Shown here in pieces: positions 46,440 through 59,685 of a DNA stretch of 64,000 nt. A program made the position numbers and the translations under genes. The notes under the pieces are model-generated. The model was not told the origin of the DNA. It was given only the letters and a program-made list of their open reading frames with translations, and ran no database searches. Source of the DNA: Chamaelirium japonicum (Eukaryota > Streptophyta > Magnoliopsida > Liliales > Melanthiaceae). Positions within the stretch are counted from its first letter, which is position 1. Every line of letters begins with the position of its first letter. The stretch is taken from positions 82,155,995 to 82,219,994 of the forward strand of contig OX393555.1 of assembly GCA_947650365.1 (NCBI GenBank), read 5' to 3'.

Positions 46440-47345
46440 TAAATTTTTTTAAAGAAAAATATAAATTATTTTTAAAGTAAAAAATTTGGGTGTACCTCAT
46501 TTTCCTTCTTTACTTCTTCTTATTTAATTAATTTAATTAGTTTAATAAATTAAATTATTAAATAATTAGATAATTAAATAAATATTTATTTATCAATATA
46601 AATAAATAACTAAATTATTTAAATAATTTATTTTTATTTAAATATAAAAATAAATAAATATTTATTTGATTATTTAAAAAAATATTAAGTTATTTAAAAA
46701 ATATTTTATTATTAATATATTCAAATAATTAACTAATTATTTAAATAATAAATAAATAGTTATTAAATTATTTTTTATTTTATTACTTAATTAAAAAATT
46801 AATTTTTTTATTAATTTTATTTAAAATTTAATAATTTAATAAAATAATTATTTAATGATTTAATTATTTAATTACATAATAATTTATTTTATTATTATTT
46901 ATTAACCTATAAAATTATTTAATAATTAAATTATTTATTTGTTTTTGTAAATAATCTATTTAATATATTTCTTCACTAAATAAGTTTTTAAATATTTAAA
47001 TAATAGACTAATTTTTTAATTATTTAATAATAAAATAATATTTTAAAAAATACTAATTAAAATAACAAAATTAAATAAGTATATAATTAAACTATTATTT
47101 CTTTATTTAATAATTTAAATAATTAAATAGTTACCTAATTTAAATATTTAATAATTTAATAATAATAATAAATAAATAAATTAAATTAAATAACTATATA
47201 ATTAAATAAGTAAATAAATTAATTATTTTATTAAAAATTTAATTATTAAATTATTTAAATTATTAATTTTTTTAATAATTAAATAAATTATTAATTTAAT
47301 TAAAATTTTTTTTGTAATATTACTATGATAATCATAATAACGTTG
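46440..47345 (-). repeat. AT-only island, full copy
   Basis: About 0.9 kb with the standard entry (AAAATTTGGGTGTACCTCATTTTCC) and exit (ATTACTATGATAATCATAATAACGTTGATA). Collinear with 3361-4225. Confidence 0.75.
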
Positions 47346-48074
47346 ATATAATACTATTGAGAAGTGGAGTTTTGGAATTTAGATTCCTTCTTACTTCACA
47401 CCTTTACCCGTGGCTGATAGATTTGAGTAGGACTTCTTCTCTCTTTATTTATCTCTCCGTTCTCTTCTCTCTTCTTATCTCTCTTTTGTGGAGTTTTGGA
47501 ATTTAGATTCCTTCTTACTTCACACCTATACATATGGCTAATGAACTGGAGTAGAACTTGTTCTCTCTTCACTCTACGTTTATTTCTTCGTTTGCTTCTC
47601 TCATCTTCTCTCTTTACTATCTTCGTTTCCCTCTCTATTTTCTCATGACTGGTCGGTTGGGCTCGAAATATTTATACAGATAATATATTATGAGATAGGA
47701 GAAAGAAAGAGCCGTCAAACATGCCCCACCCTAAAGGGGTCGTATATTATTTATAAGGTAAGCTTAATTAGTGTTTAAGTAATCTATAGAAAACCCTAAT
47801 CCATAGAAGAAGAGAGAAGAGAATGGAGACATTTAATTATATTATTGAGAAGTGGAGTTTTGGAATTTTGATTCCTTCTTGCTTAACAACTATACCCGTG
47901 GTGAATGGACTGGAGCAAGACTTCTTCTCTCTTATCTCTTTATTTATCTCTCCGTTCTCTTCTCTCTGCTTCTCTCTTCTTCTCTCTCTTCTGTCTTCAT
48001 TTCTCTCTCCGTTTTTTTATGACTAGTCCATTGGGCTCGACATGTTCGTGCTGATAACGTGTTTTGAGATAGGA

Positions 48075-48260
48075 GATTGCTTATTTATTTTATTTATTTT
48101 ATTTATTTCAATTAATATTTTTTTAAATATTATAAAGTGTATCGTTTTTTTAAATATTTAAATAGTATTATTTTAATATTATTATTTAAATATTTAATTA
48201 TAGAATATTATATATTTATTAAAAAATTTATATAAATTTATAAGTATAAAAAATATTTTA
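48075..48260. repeat. Second-type AT segment
   Basis: A distinct AT-rich block (TTATTTATTTTATTTATTTCAATTAAT...TATAAATTTATAAG) directly after GAGATAGGAGATT. It recurs at 53450-53625 and, inverted, at 57890-58045. Confidence 0.7.
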
Positions 48261-51200
48261 TTTCTCTTCTTCTCTCTTCATTAATCTCTCCGTTCTCTTC
48301 TCTCTTCTTCTCTCTCTTCTGTCTTTGTTTCTTGCACTATTTTCTTGTAACTGATCGGCTAGGCTTGATATGTTCGTGCTGATAACCTGTTGTGAGAAGA
48401 GAGAAGAAGAGAGAAGAGAACGGAAAGAACAATGAAGAGAGAAAAGAAAGAAGTCTTACTCTAGTCCATTCACCATGGGTATAGGAGTGAAGTAAGAAGG
48501 AATCTAAATTTCAAAACTCCACTTCTCAATAATATAATTAAATATCTCCGTTCTTTTCCCTATTCTCCCATTGATTAGGGTTTGCCATAGATTGCTTAGG
48601 CCCTAAGTAAGGTTACCCTATAAATAAATACAATCCCTTTATAGTGGGGCATGTTTGATGGCTCTCTTTTTCTCCCATCTCACAATTCATTATCAGTATG
48701 AACATGTCGAGCCCAGCCGACCAATCGTAAGAAAACGAAGAGAGAAACGAAGACAGAAAAGAGAGAAGAAAAAAGAAGAGAACGGAGAGATAAACAAAAA
48801 AAAAAGAGAAAAGAAGTCCTGCTCCAGTCCATTCGCCATGGGTATAAGTGTGAAGTAAGAAGGAATCCAAATTCCAAAACTCCACTTCTCAATAGCATCA
48901 TCTCAAAGTTATTATGATTATCATAGTAAATTCAAAAACTCTCTTCATTTTAATTAAATAATTAATTTAATTAAAAAAATATAGTAACATTATCAATTCG
49001 AAAAGAGAATAAATCCTGCTCCAGTCCATTGGCCATGGGTATAGGTATGAAGTAAGAAGGAATATAAATTACAAAACTCTACTTCTCAATATTTATATGA
49101 CCCCTTTAGGGTGAGGCACGTTTGATGGCTCTTTCTTTCTTCCACCTCACAATACGTTATCAGAATGAACATATTAAGCCCAGCCTACCAGTCAAGTGAA
49201 AACAGAGAGATAAACGAACACAGAAGAGAGAGAAGAAGAGAGAAGAGAAAACGGAGAGAGAAACAAAGACAGAAGAGAGAAAGGAATGAAGAGATAAATG
49301 AAGAGAGAAGAAGTCCTGCTCTAGTCCATTAGCCATGAGTATAGAGGTGAAGTAAGATGGAATCTAAATTTAAAAACTCAACTTCTCAATAATTATACGA
49401 CCGCTTTAGGGTGGTGCATATTTGACGGCTCTTTCTTTCTCCTATCTCACAACACGTTATCAGTATGAACATGTCGAGCCTAGCCGATCAGTTATAAGAA
49501 AACAGAGATATAGAAAAAATAGAAGAGAGAGAACAAGATAGAAGAGAATGAAGAGTTAAACGAAGAGAAAAGAGAGAAGAAGTCCTACTACAGTCCATTG
49601 GCCACGGGTCTAGGTATGAAGTAAGAAGTAATCTAAATTCCAAAACTCCACTTCTCAAAAATATAATTAAATCTCTCCATTCTCTTCTCTCTTCTCCCAT
49701 GGATTAGGGTTTCTTATGGACTGCTTAGACCCTAAGTAAGCTTACTCTATAAATAATAAATAATATACGACCCATTTAGGGTGGTGCACGTTTGATAGCT
49801 CTCTCTTTCTCCCATTTCACAATATGTTATCAGTACGCACATGTCGAGCCCAGCTGACCAGTCGTAAGAAAACGGAAAAAGAAACGAAGACATATGTGAA
49901 GTTTTGGATTAGAGTAGGACTTCTTCTTTCTTCTCTCTTTATTTATCTCTTTATTCTATTTCCTCTTCTTCTCTCTCTTCTATTGAGTTTTTGAATTTAG
50001 ATTCCTTCTTACTTTACACTTATACTCGTGGCCAATGGATTGGAGAAAGACTTCTTCTCTCTTCTCTTTTTGTTTATCTCTCCGTTCACTTCTCTCTTCT
50101 TCTCTCTCTTCTGTCTTCGTTTCTCACTCTATTTTCTTATAACTGGTCGACTGGGCTCGATATATTTGTGCTGATAATGTGTTATGAGATGGAAGAAAGA
50201 GAAAGCCATCACACGTGCCCTATCCTAAATGGGTCGTATAAATATTAAGAAGTGGAGTTTTGGAATTTAGATTCTTTCTTACTTCACACTTATACCCATG
50301 GCCAATGGATTGGAGCAGGACTTCTTTTCTTTTCTCTCTTCTTTTATTTCTCCGTTCTCTTCTATCTTTTTCTCTTTCTTTTATCTTTGTTTCTCTCTTC
50401 GTTTTCTTGTGACTAGTCGGTTGGGCTTAATATTTTCGTACTGATAATGTATTGTGAGAAAAGAGAAGAGGACCTAAATAAATTAATATAAATCTCTCTA
50501 GTTTTAATAATTAAATAGAAGTATGTCCTTATCTTCTCTCTCTTCTGTGGAGTTTTGGAATTAAGATTTCTTATTACTTCATACCTATACTTATGGCTAA
50601 TGGACTGGAGCAATACTTCTCTCTTCTCTCTTTGTTAATCTCTATATTCTCTTCTCGATTATTCTCTCTCTTCTCCATTCTCCGTTCTCTTCTCTCTCTT
50701 CTATGGAGTTTTGGAATTTAGATTCCTTCTTACTTCACACCTATAGCCTTGGCCAATGGATTGGACCAAGACTACTTTTGCCCTTCTCTCTTCGTTTATC
50801 TTTCTGTTCTCTTCTTTCTTCTATCTAAATATTTTAATTAAATAATATAATTATTTAATTGAGGGAAAAACTAAGATAGAAGAGAAAGAAGAAAAGAGAA
50901 GAGAACAGAGAGATAAATAAAGAGAGAAGAGAGAAGAAGACTTGCTCCAGTCCATTAGCCATGGGTATAGGTATGAAGTAAGAAGGAATCTAAATTCAAA
51001 AACTATACAGAAGAGAGAAAAGATAACGGAGAAATATATAAAGATATAAGTGGAGTTTTGGAATTTAGATTCCTTCTTACTTCACACCTATACCCATGGA
51101 CAATAGACTGGAGCAGGACTTCTTCTCTCTTCTCTCTTCATTTATCTCTCTGTTCTTTTCTCTTTTCTTCTCTCTTTTCTATGGAGTTTTGGAATTTAGA

Positions 51201-51649
51201 TTACTTCTTACTTTACACCTATACCCATGGCCAATAGACTAGAGCAGGACTTTTTCTCTCTTTTCTTTTCGTTTATCTCTCCGTTCTCTTCTTTATTCTT
51301 CTCTCTCTTTGATCTTCATTTCTCTCTCCGTTTTCTTATGACTGGTCAGTTGGGCTTGATATTTTCATGCTGATAAAATATTATGAGGTGGAAGAAAGAA
51401 GAGAACGGAGAGATTTAATTATATTATTGAGAAGTGGAGTTTCAGAATTTAGATTCCTTCTTACTTCACACCTACCCCCGTGGCCAATGGACTAGAGCAT
51501 GACTTCTTCTCTTTTCTCTCTTTGTTTATCTCTTCGTTATCTTCTCTCTTCTTCTCTCTCTTTTGTCTTCATTTATCTCTCCGTTTTTTTATGACTGGTC
51601 GGCTGGGCTCGATATGTTCGTGCTGATAATGTGTTATGAGATGGGAAAA

Positions 51650-54600
51650 AAAAAGAGTCGTCAAACGTGTCCCACCCTAAAAGGGTCATATATTATTTAT
51701 AGAGTAAGATTACTTAGGGCCTAAGCAATCTATGGGAAAGGGGTCGTATATTATTTATAGGATAACCTTACTTAGGGCCTAAGAAATATATAGGAAACCA
51801 TAATCCATGGGAGAGATCAATCGGTGGATAGCCATCCCATCGAACGATCTTAGAACAGTTATAATGTTTTAAATTTTTTTTAAAAAAAATATAAATTATT
51901 TTTAAAATAAAAAATTCAGATTACCTCATCTTCCTTATTTACTTCCTATTATTTAATTAATTTAATTATTTTAATAAATTAAATAAATATTTAATTATTT
52001 ATATATTTAAATAACTAAATTATTTATATCATTTATTTATTAATTAAATATTAAAATAAATAAATATTTATTTGATTACTTTAAAAAATATTAAGTTATT
52101 TAAAAAAATATTTTATTATTTATATATTCAAATATTTAACTAACTATTTAAATAATAAGTAAATGGTTATATAATTTATTTTTAATTTTTTTACTTAAAT
52201 AAATAATTAATTTTTTTATTAATTTCAATATATATTTTATAATTTAATATAATAATTATTTAATTATTTAAATATATAATAATTTATTTTATTATTATTT
52301 ATTTAACTATAAAATTATTTAATATTTAAATTATTTATTTATTTTAGTAAATAATATATTTAATATATTTCTTCATAAAATGAGTTTTTAAATATTTAAA
52401 TAATTGACTAATTATTTAACTATTTAAAAATAAAATAATATATTCAAAAATAACTAATAAAATAAAATAAATAATTAATTTTATAATTAAATCAATATTT
52501 AGTTATTTAATAATTTAAATAACTAAATCGGTATATAATATAATTATTTAATAATATAATAAAAAATAAATAATTAAAATAATCAAATAAGTTAAAAAAA
52601 TTAATTATTTTATAAAAAACATAATTATTAAATTATTTAAATAATTAATAATTAAATAAATGAATAATTTAATTAAAAAAAATTATAATAACATTACTAT
52701 GATAATCATAATAATGTTGAGATGATACTATTGAGAAGTGGAGTTTTGAAATTTAGATTCCTTCTTACTTCACACCTATACCCGTGGCCAATGGACTTGA
52801 GCAGGCCTTTTTCTCTCTTTTCTCTTTATTTATCACTCCGTTCTCTTCTCTCTTATTCTCGCTCTTCTATAGAGTTTTGGAATTTAAATTCCTTCTAACT
52901 TCACACCTATACCTATGGCGAATGGACTAAAGGAGGACTTCTTATCTTTTCTCTCTTCATTTATCTCTTCGTTCTCTTCTTTCTTCTTCTCTCTCTGCTG
53001 TCTTCGTTTCTCTCACCATTTTTTTGTAAGTGGTCGGCTGGGCTCGACATGTTCGTATTGATAACATATTATGTGATGGGAGAAAAAGAGGGTCGTCATA
53101 TGTGCCACACCCTAAAGGGGTCATATATTATTTATAGAGTAAGCTTACTTAATGCCTAAGCAATCTATAGGAAACCTTAATCCATGGGAGAAGAGAGAAG
53201 AGAATGGAGAGAATTAACTATATTATTAAGAAGTGGAGGTTTGGAACTTAGATTCCTTTTTACTTCACATCTATACCCGTGGTGAATGGACTGGAGCAGG
53301 ACTTCTTCTCTCTTCTCTCTTTGTTTATCTCTCCGTTATTTTCTCTCTCCTTCTCTCTCTTCTGTCTTCGTTTCTCTCTTTGTTGTTTGGTGACTGGTCT
53401 GCTGGGTTCGATATGTTCATACTGATAACGTGTTGTGAGATGGGAGATTACTTATTTATTTTATTTATTTTAATTAACATTTCTTTAAATATTATAAAGA
53501 ATATCGTTTTATTAAATATTTAAATAGTATCATCTTAATATTATTATTTAAATATTTAATTATAAAACATTACATAATTATTGAATAATTTATATAAATT
53601 TATAAGCATGAAAAATATTTTATTTCTCTTATTCTCTCTTTATTTATCTCTCCGTTCTCTTCTCTCTTCTTCTCTCTCTTTTGTCTTCGTTTCTCGCACC
53701 GTTTTCTTGTGACTGGTCGGCTGGGCTCGATATGTTCGTGCTGATAACGTGTTGTGAGAAGAGAGAAGAGAACAGAGAGATAAATAAAGAGAGAAGAGAG
53801 AAGTCTTACTCCAGTCCACTCGCCAAGGGTTTTGGTGTGAAGTAAGAATGAATCTAAATTCCAAAATTCTACTTCTCAATAATATAATTAAATCTCTACG
53901 TTCTCTTCTTTCTTTTCTTATGGATTAGGGTTTCCCATAGATTGCTAAGGCCCTAAGTAAGCATACCCTATAAATAATATATGACCCTTTTAGGGTGGGG
54001 CATGTTTGACGGCTCTCTTTTTCTCGTAACTCACAATACGTTATCAGCATGAACATATCGAGCCCAGCCGACCAGTGGCAAGAAAACAAAGAGAGAAACG
54101 AAGACAAAAGAGAGAAGAAAAAAGAAGAAAATAGAGAGATAAATAAAGAGAGAAAAGATAAGAAGTTATGCTCCAGTCCATTCGCCATGGGAATAGGTGT
54201 GAAATAAGAAGAAATCTAAATTCCAAAACTCGACTTCTCAATAGTATCATCTCAATGTTACTTTGATTATCATAGTAAATTCCAAAACTCTCTTTATTTT
54301 AATTAAATGATTAATTTAATTAAAAAAATTATAGTAATATTATCAGTACAAAAAGAGAAAAAGTCCTGCTCCAGTCCATTAGCCACGGGTATAGGTGTAA
54401 AGTAAGAAGGAATCTAAATTACAAAACTCCATTTCACAATATTTATATGACACCTTTAGGGTGGGGCACATTTGATGGATCTTTCTTTCTTCTACCTCAC
54501 AATAAGTTATCAGCACGAACATGTCGAGCACAGCCTACCAGTCACAAGAAAACAGAGAGAGAAACGAAGACAGAAGAGAGAGAACAAGAGAAGAGAAAAT

Positions 54601-56400
54601 GAAGAGAAACGAAGACAGAAGAGAGAGAAAAAGAGAGAAGAGAATCAAAAGATAAACAAAAAGAGAAGAAGTCCTGCTCCAGGCCATTGGCTATGGATAT
54701 AGGTGTGAAGTAAGAGGGAATCTAAATTCCAATACTCAACGTCTCAATATTTATATAACCCCTTTAGGGTGGAGCACATTTGACGTCTTTCTCTTTCTCC
54801 TATCTTACAATACATTATCAGCATGAACATGTCGAGCCCAGCTGATCAGTCACAAGAAAACGGAGAGAGAAATGAAGCCAGAGGAGAAAGAACAAGAAAG
54901 AAAAGAATGGAGAGATAAACAAAGACAGAAGAGAGAAGAAGTCCTGCTCTAGTCCATTAACCACGGGTCTAGGTGTAAAGTAAGAAGTAATTTAAATTCC
55001 CAAACTCCACTTCTCAATAATATAATTTACACTCGCCATTCTCTTCTCTCTTTTCCCATGGATTAGGGTTTCCTATAGATTGCTTAGGCCCTAAGTATGC
55101 TTACCCTATAAATAACAAATAATTTATGACCCTTTTAGGGTGGGGCATGTTTGACGCTCTCTCTTTCTCTTATCTCACAACACGTTATCAACACGAATAT
55201 ATCGAGCCCAGTTGACCTGTCGTAAAAATACAGAGAGAGAAATAAGGCCAGAAGTGAAGTTTTGGAATTTAGATTCCTTCTTACTTCACACCTAAACCCA
55301 TGGCCAAAGGATTGGAGTAAGACTTCTTCTCTCTTCTCTCTTTATTTATCTCTTTGTTTTCTTCTCTCTTCTTCTTTTTCTTCTATGGAGTTTTTGAATT
55401 TAGATTCCTTCTTACCTCACACCTATACCCATGGCCAATGGACTTGAGCAGGACTTCTTCTTTATTGTCTCTTCGTTTATCTCTTTGTCCTCTTCTCTCT
55501 TCTGTCTTTGTTTCTCTCTTCGTTTTCTTGTGACTGGTCGGCTGGGCATGACATGTTCGGGTTGATAACGTGTTATGAGATTGGAGAAATAGAGAGTCGG
55601 CACACGTGCCGTACCCTAAAGGGGTCGTATAAATATTGAGAAGTGGAGGTTTGGAATTTAGATTCCTTTTTACTTCACATCTATACCCGTGGCGAATGGA
55701 CTGGAGCAGGATTTCTAATTTCTTATATCTTCGTTTATCTCTCCGTTCTTTTCTCTCTTTTTCTCCCTCTTCTATATTTATTTCTCTCTCCGTTTTCTTG
55801 TAACTAGTTGGTTGGGCTCGACATGTTCGTACTGATAATGTGTTGTGAGAAGAGAGAAGAGAACCTAAATAAAATAATATAATTATCTCTAGTTATAATA
55901 ATTAAATAGAAGTCTGTTCTTATCTTCTTTCTCTTTTGAGGAGTTTTGGAATTTAGATTCCTTATTACTTTACACTTATACCCATAGCCAATGGATTGGA
56001 GCAGGACTTCTTCGATCTTCTCTTTTTGTTTATCTTCATGTTCTCTTCTCTATTCTTGTCTCTCTTCTTTCTTCTCTTCTCTTTTCTTCTCTCTCATATG
56101 TAGAGTTTTGGAATTTAAATTCCTTCTTACTCTACACCTATACCCATGGCCAATGGACTGGATCATGACTTCTTCTCCCCTTCTCTCTTTGTTTATCTCT
56201 CTGTTCTGTTCTCTCTTCTACCTAAATAATTTAATTAAATAATATAATTATTTAATTAAGAGAGAAACGAAAATAAAAGAGAGAAGAGAATAAAGAGATA
56301 AACGAAGAGAGAAGATAGTAAAAGTCTTACTCCAGTCTATTCACCACTGGTATAGGTGTAAAGTAAGAAGGAATCTAAATTCAAAAACTCTACTTCTTAA
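51650..56400. repeat. ~5.4-kb higher-order unit, copy B
   Basis: Matches copy A landmark by landmark: doubled LTR-like fragment (about 51735), AT island (51870-52725), second AT segment (53450-53625), CAGCCTACCAGTC (about 54530), GGGTCTAGGT (about 54965), AACCTAAATAAAATAAT (about 55862). The two are adjacent, so this is a tandem duplication at the kilobase scale. Confidence 0.75.
51870..52725 (-). repeat. AT-only island, full copy
   Basis: Standard entry and exit. Closest by order and flanks to the island at 46440. Confidence 0.75.
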
Positions 56401-57099
56401 TATTTATATGACCTCTTTAGGATGCGGCATGTGTGATGGCCCTCTCTTTCTCCCATCTCATAACACGTTATCAACACGAACATGTCGTGCCCAAGCGAGA
56501 CAAGAAAATGGAGATAGAAATGATGACAGAAGAGAGAGAAGAAGAGAGAAGAGGACAGAGAGCTAAACGAAGAAAAAAGAGAGAAGAAGTCCTGATACAG
56601 TCCATTGGCCACGGGTATAGATGTGAAGTAAGAAGGAATCTAAATTCTAAAACTCTACTTCTCAATAATATAATTAATCTCTCGATTCTCTTCTCTCTTC
56701 TCGCATAGATTAGAGTTTCCTATAGATTGCTTAGGCCCTAAGTAAGCTTACCCTATAAATAATATACGACCTCTTTAGAGTGGGGTATGTTTGACGACTC
56801 TTTCTTTGTCCCATTTCATAACACGTAATCTGCATGAATATATCAAGCCCAGCCGACCAAACGTAAAAAAATGGAGAGAAAAACGAAGACAGAAGTGGAG
56901 TTTTGAAATGTAGATTCCTTCTTACTTCACACCTATACCCATGATCAATGGAATATAGCATGACATCTTATCGCTTCTCTCTTCATTTATCTCTCTGTTC
57001 TCTTCTCTCTTCTTCTGTCTCTTCTGTCTTTGTTTCTTTCTTTGTTTTCTTGCGACAAGTTGGCTGGGCTCAATATATTCGTGCTGATAACGTATTGTG

Positions 57100-59685
57100 A
57101 GATGGGAGAAAGAGAGAACCGTCAAAGGTTCCCCACCCTAAAGGGGTCATATATTATTTATAGGGTAGCTTAGTTAGTGCCTAATCGATCCATGTCAAAC
57201 CCTAATCTATGGGAGAAGAGAGAAGAAAACGGAGAAATTTAATTATATTATTGAGAAGTGAAGTTTTAGAATTTAGATTCCTTCTTACGTCACACCTATA
57301 CCCATGGCCAATGGACTGGAGCAGGGCTTCTTCTTTTTTCTTTCTTCATTTATCTCTTTATTCTCTTCTCTCTTCTTCTCTCTATTCTGTCTTCGTTTCT
57401 CTCTCCGTTTTCTTGTGACTTGTCGGTTGGGCTCGATATGTTCATGCTGATAACGTATTATGAAATGGGAGAAATAGAGAGCCGTCAAATATTCCCCACC
57501 CTAAAAGGGTCGTATATTATTTAAAGGGTAAGCTTATATTGGGCCTAAGCAATCTATGGGAAACCCTAATCCATAGTAGAAGAGAGAAGAGAATGGAGAG
57601 ATTTAATTATATTATTGAGAAGTGGAGTTTTGAAATTTAGATTCCTTTTTATTTTATACCTATACCCGTGGTTAATGGACTGGAGCAGGACTTCTTATCT
57701 CTTCGTTTATCTCTCATTTCTTTTCTCTCTTCTTCTCTCTTCTCTCAACACGTTATAGCACGAACATGTCGAGCCCGGCCGACCAGTCAAAAGAAAATAG
57801 AGCGAGAAACGAACATAGAAGAGAGAGAAGAAGAGAGAAGAGAAAGAAGAAATAAATAAAGAGAGAAGAAGAGAAATAAAATATTTTTCATGCTCATAAA
57901 TTTATATAAATTGTTTAATAATTTTGCAATATTTTATAATTAAATATTTAAATAATAACGTTGAGATGATACTATTTAAATATTTAAAGAAATAATATAC
58001 TTTATAATATTTAAAAAATATTAATTGAAATAAATGAAATTAATAAGCATTCTCCTATCTCATAACACATTATCAGCACGAATATATCGAGCCCAGCCGA
58101 CCAGTCATAAGAAAACGGAGAGAGAAACAAAGACAGAAGAGAGAGTAGAAGAGAGAAGAGAATGGAGAGATAAACAAAGAGAGAAGAGAGAAGAAGTCCT
58201 GTTCTAGTCCATTCGCCAGGGGTTTAGGAGTGAAGTAAGAAGGAATTTAAATTCCAAAACTCTACTTCTTAAAAATATAATTAAATCTCTCCGTTCTTTT
58301 ATCTCTTCTCCCATAGAATAGGGTTTCCTATAGATTGCTTAGGCCCTAAGTAAGCTTACCCTATAAATAATTTATGACCCCTTTAGGGTGGGGCATGTTT
58401 GACTGCTCTCTTATTCTCCCATCTTACAATATATTATCAGTATGAATATGTCAAGCCCAGTCGACCAGTCATAAGAAAATGGAGAGAAAAACGAAGACAG
58501 AACAGAGAAGAAGAGAGAAAAGAATGAAGAGATAAACGAAGAGAGAAGAGAAGAAATCCTACACCAATCCATTGGCCACAGGTATAAGGGTAAAGTAAGA
58601 AAGAATCTAAATTCTAAAACTCTACAGAAGAAAGAGAAGAAGAGAGAAGAGAGCGGAGAGATAAATGAAGAGAGAAGAAGTCATGCTCCAGTCCATTGGC
58701 CACGGGTATAGGTGTGAAGTAAAAAGGAATTTAAATTTCAAAACTCCAATTCTCAATAGTATCATCTCAACGTTATTATAATTATCATAGTAATGTTACT
58801 ATAATTTTTTTAATTTAAATTAATCATTTATTAAATAATTAAATAATTTAATAATTTAAATAATATAATAATTAAGATTTTAGTAAAATATTTTATTTAT
58901 TTAATTATTTAATTATCTATTTATTTAAATAAATTTATTATTTTATTTATTTATTATTATTATATTATAAAATAATTAAATTAAAAAAATTATTAAATTA
59001 TTTAAATTATTAAATAAAAAAATAATTATTTAATTATATAATTAGTTTATTAATTTATTTTATTAGAAATTAGTAAAATATTATTTTATTATAAAATAAT
59101 TAAATAATTATTCAATTATTTAAATATTTAAAAACTTATTTAGCATAGAAATATATTAAATAGATTATTTAATTAATTAAATAAATAATTTAGTTTTTAA
59201 ATAATTTTATAATTAACTAAATAATAATTAAAATAAATTATTATATAATTATTTGAATATATAGATAATAAAATTATTTTTTAAATAATTTAATATTATT
59301 TTAAATAATTAATTAAATATTATTTATTTTAATATTTAAATAATAAATAAATTACTAAAATAATTTAGTTATTTAATTATATAGATAATTAAATATTTTT
59401 TTAAATATTTAAAAATTTAATTTATTAAACTAATTAAATTAATTAAATAATAGAAAGTAAAGAAGGAAGATGAGGTATACCTGAATTTTTTTGCTTTAAA
59501 AATAATTTATATTTTTCTTTATAAAAATTTAAAATATTACAACTGTTATGTGATCGTTCGATCGGATGGATAAGGGTTTCCTAAAGATTGCTTAGGCCCT
59601 AAATAAGCTTGCCTTATAAATAATATACAACCCCTTTAGGGTGGGGCATTTTGATGGCTCTCTCTTTCCCCCTTCTCATAATATA
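57100..59685. repeat. Inverted copy of the 51.8-54.4 kb block
   Basis: In reverse complement it carries the same series: second AT segment (57890-58045), array unit, AT island (58785-59535), then the LTR-like module start at 59544. Mirror positions sum to about 111,400-111,520, giving a centre near 55.7 kb. Confidence 0.65.
58785..59535 (+). repeat. AT-only island, plus sense, full copy
   Basis: Exit motif on the left (GTTATTATAATTATCATAGTAATGTTACTATAATTTTTTT), entry on the right (GTAAAGAAGGAAGATGAGGTATACC). It is followed by the LTR-like module start TGTTATGTGATCG at 59544. Confidence 0.75.

Larger units (their letters stand above)
46300..51000. repeat. ~5.4-kb higher-order unit, copy A
   Basis: It starts with a doubled LTR-like fragment (TCTATAGGAAAGGTGTC), then the full AT island (46440-47345), a second AT segment with ATATCG-like core (48075-48260), the CAGCCTACCAGTC variant (about 49180), the GGGTCTAGGT variant (about 49608), and the ACCTAAATAAA...AATTAAATAGAAG block (about 50473-50520). 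All recur in order about 5.4 kb to the right. Confidence 0.75.
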
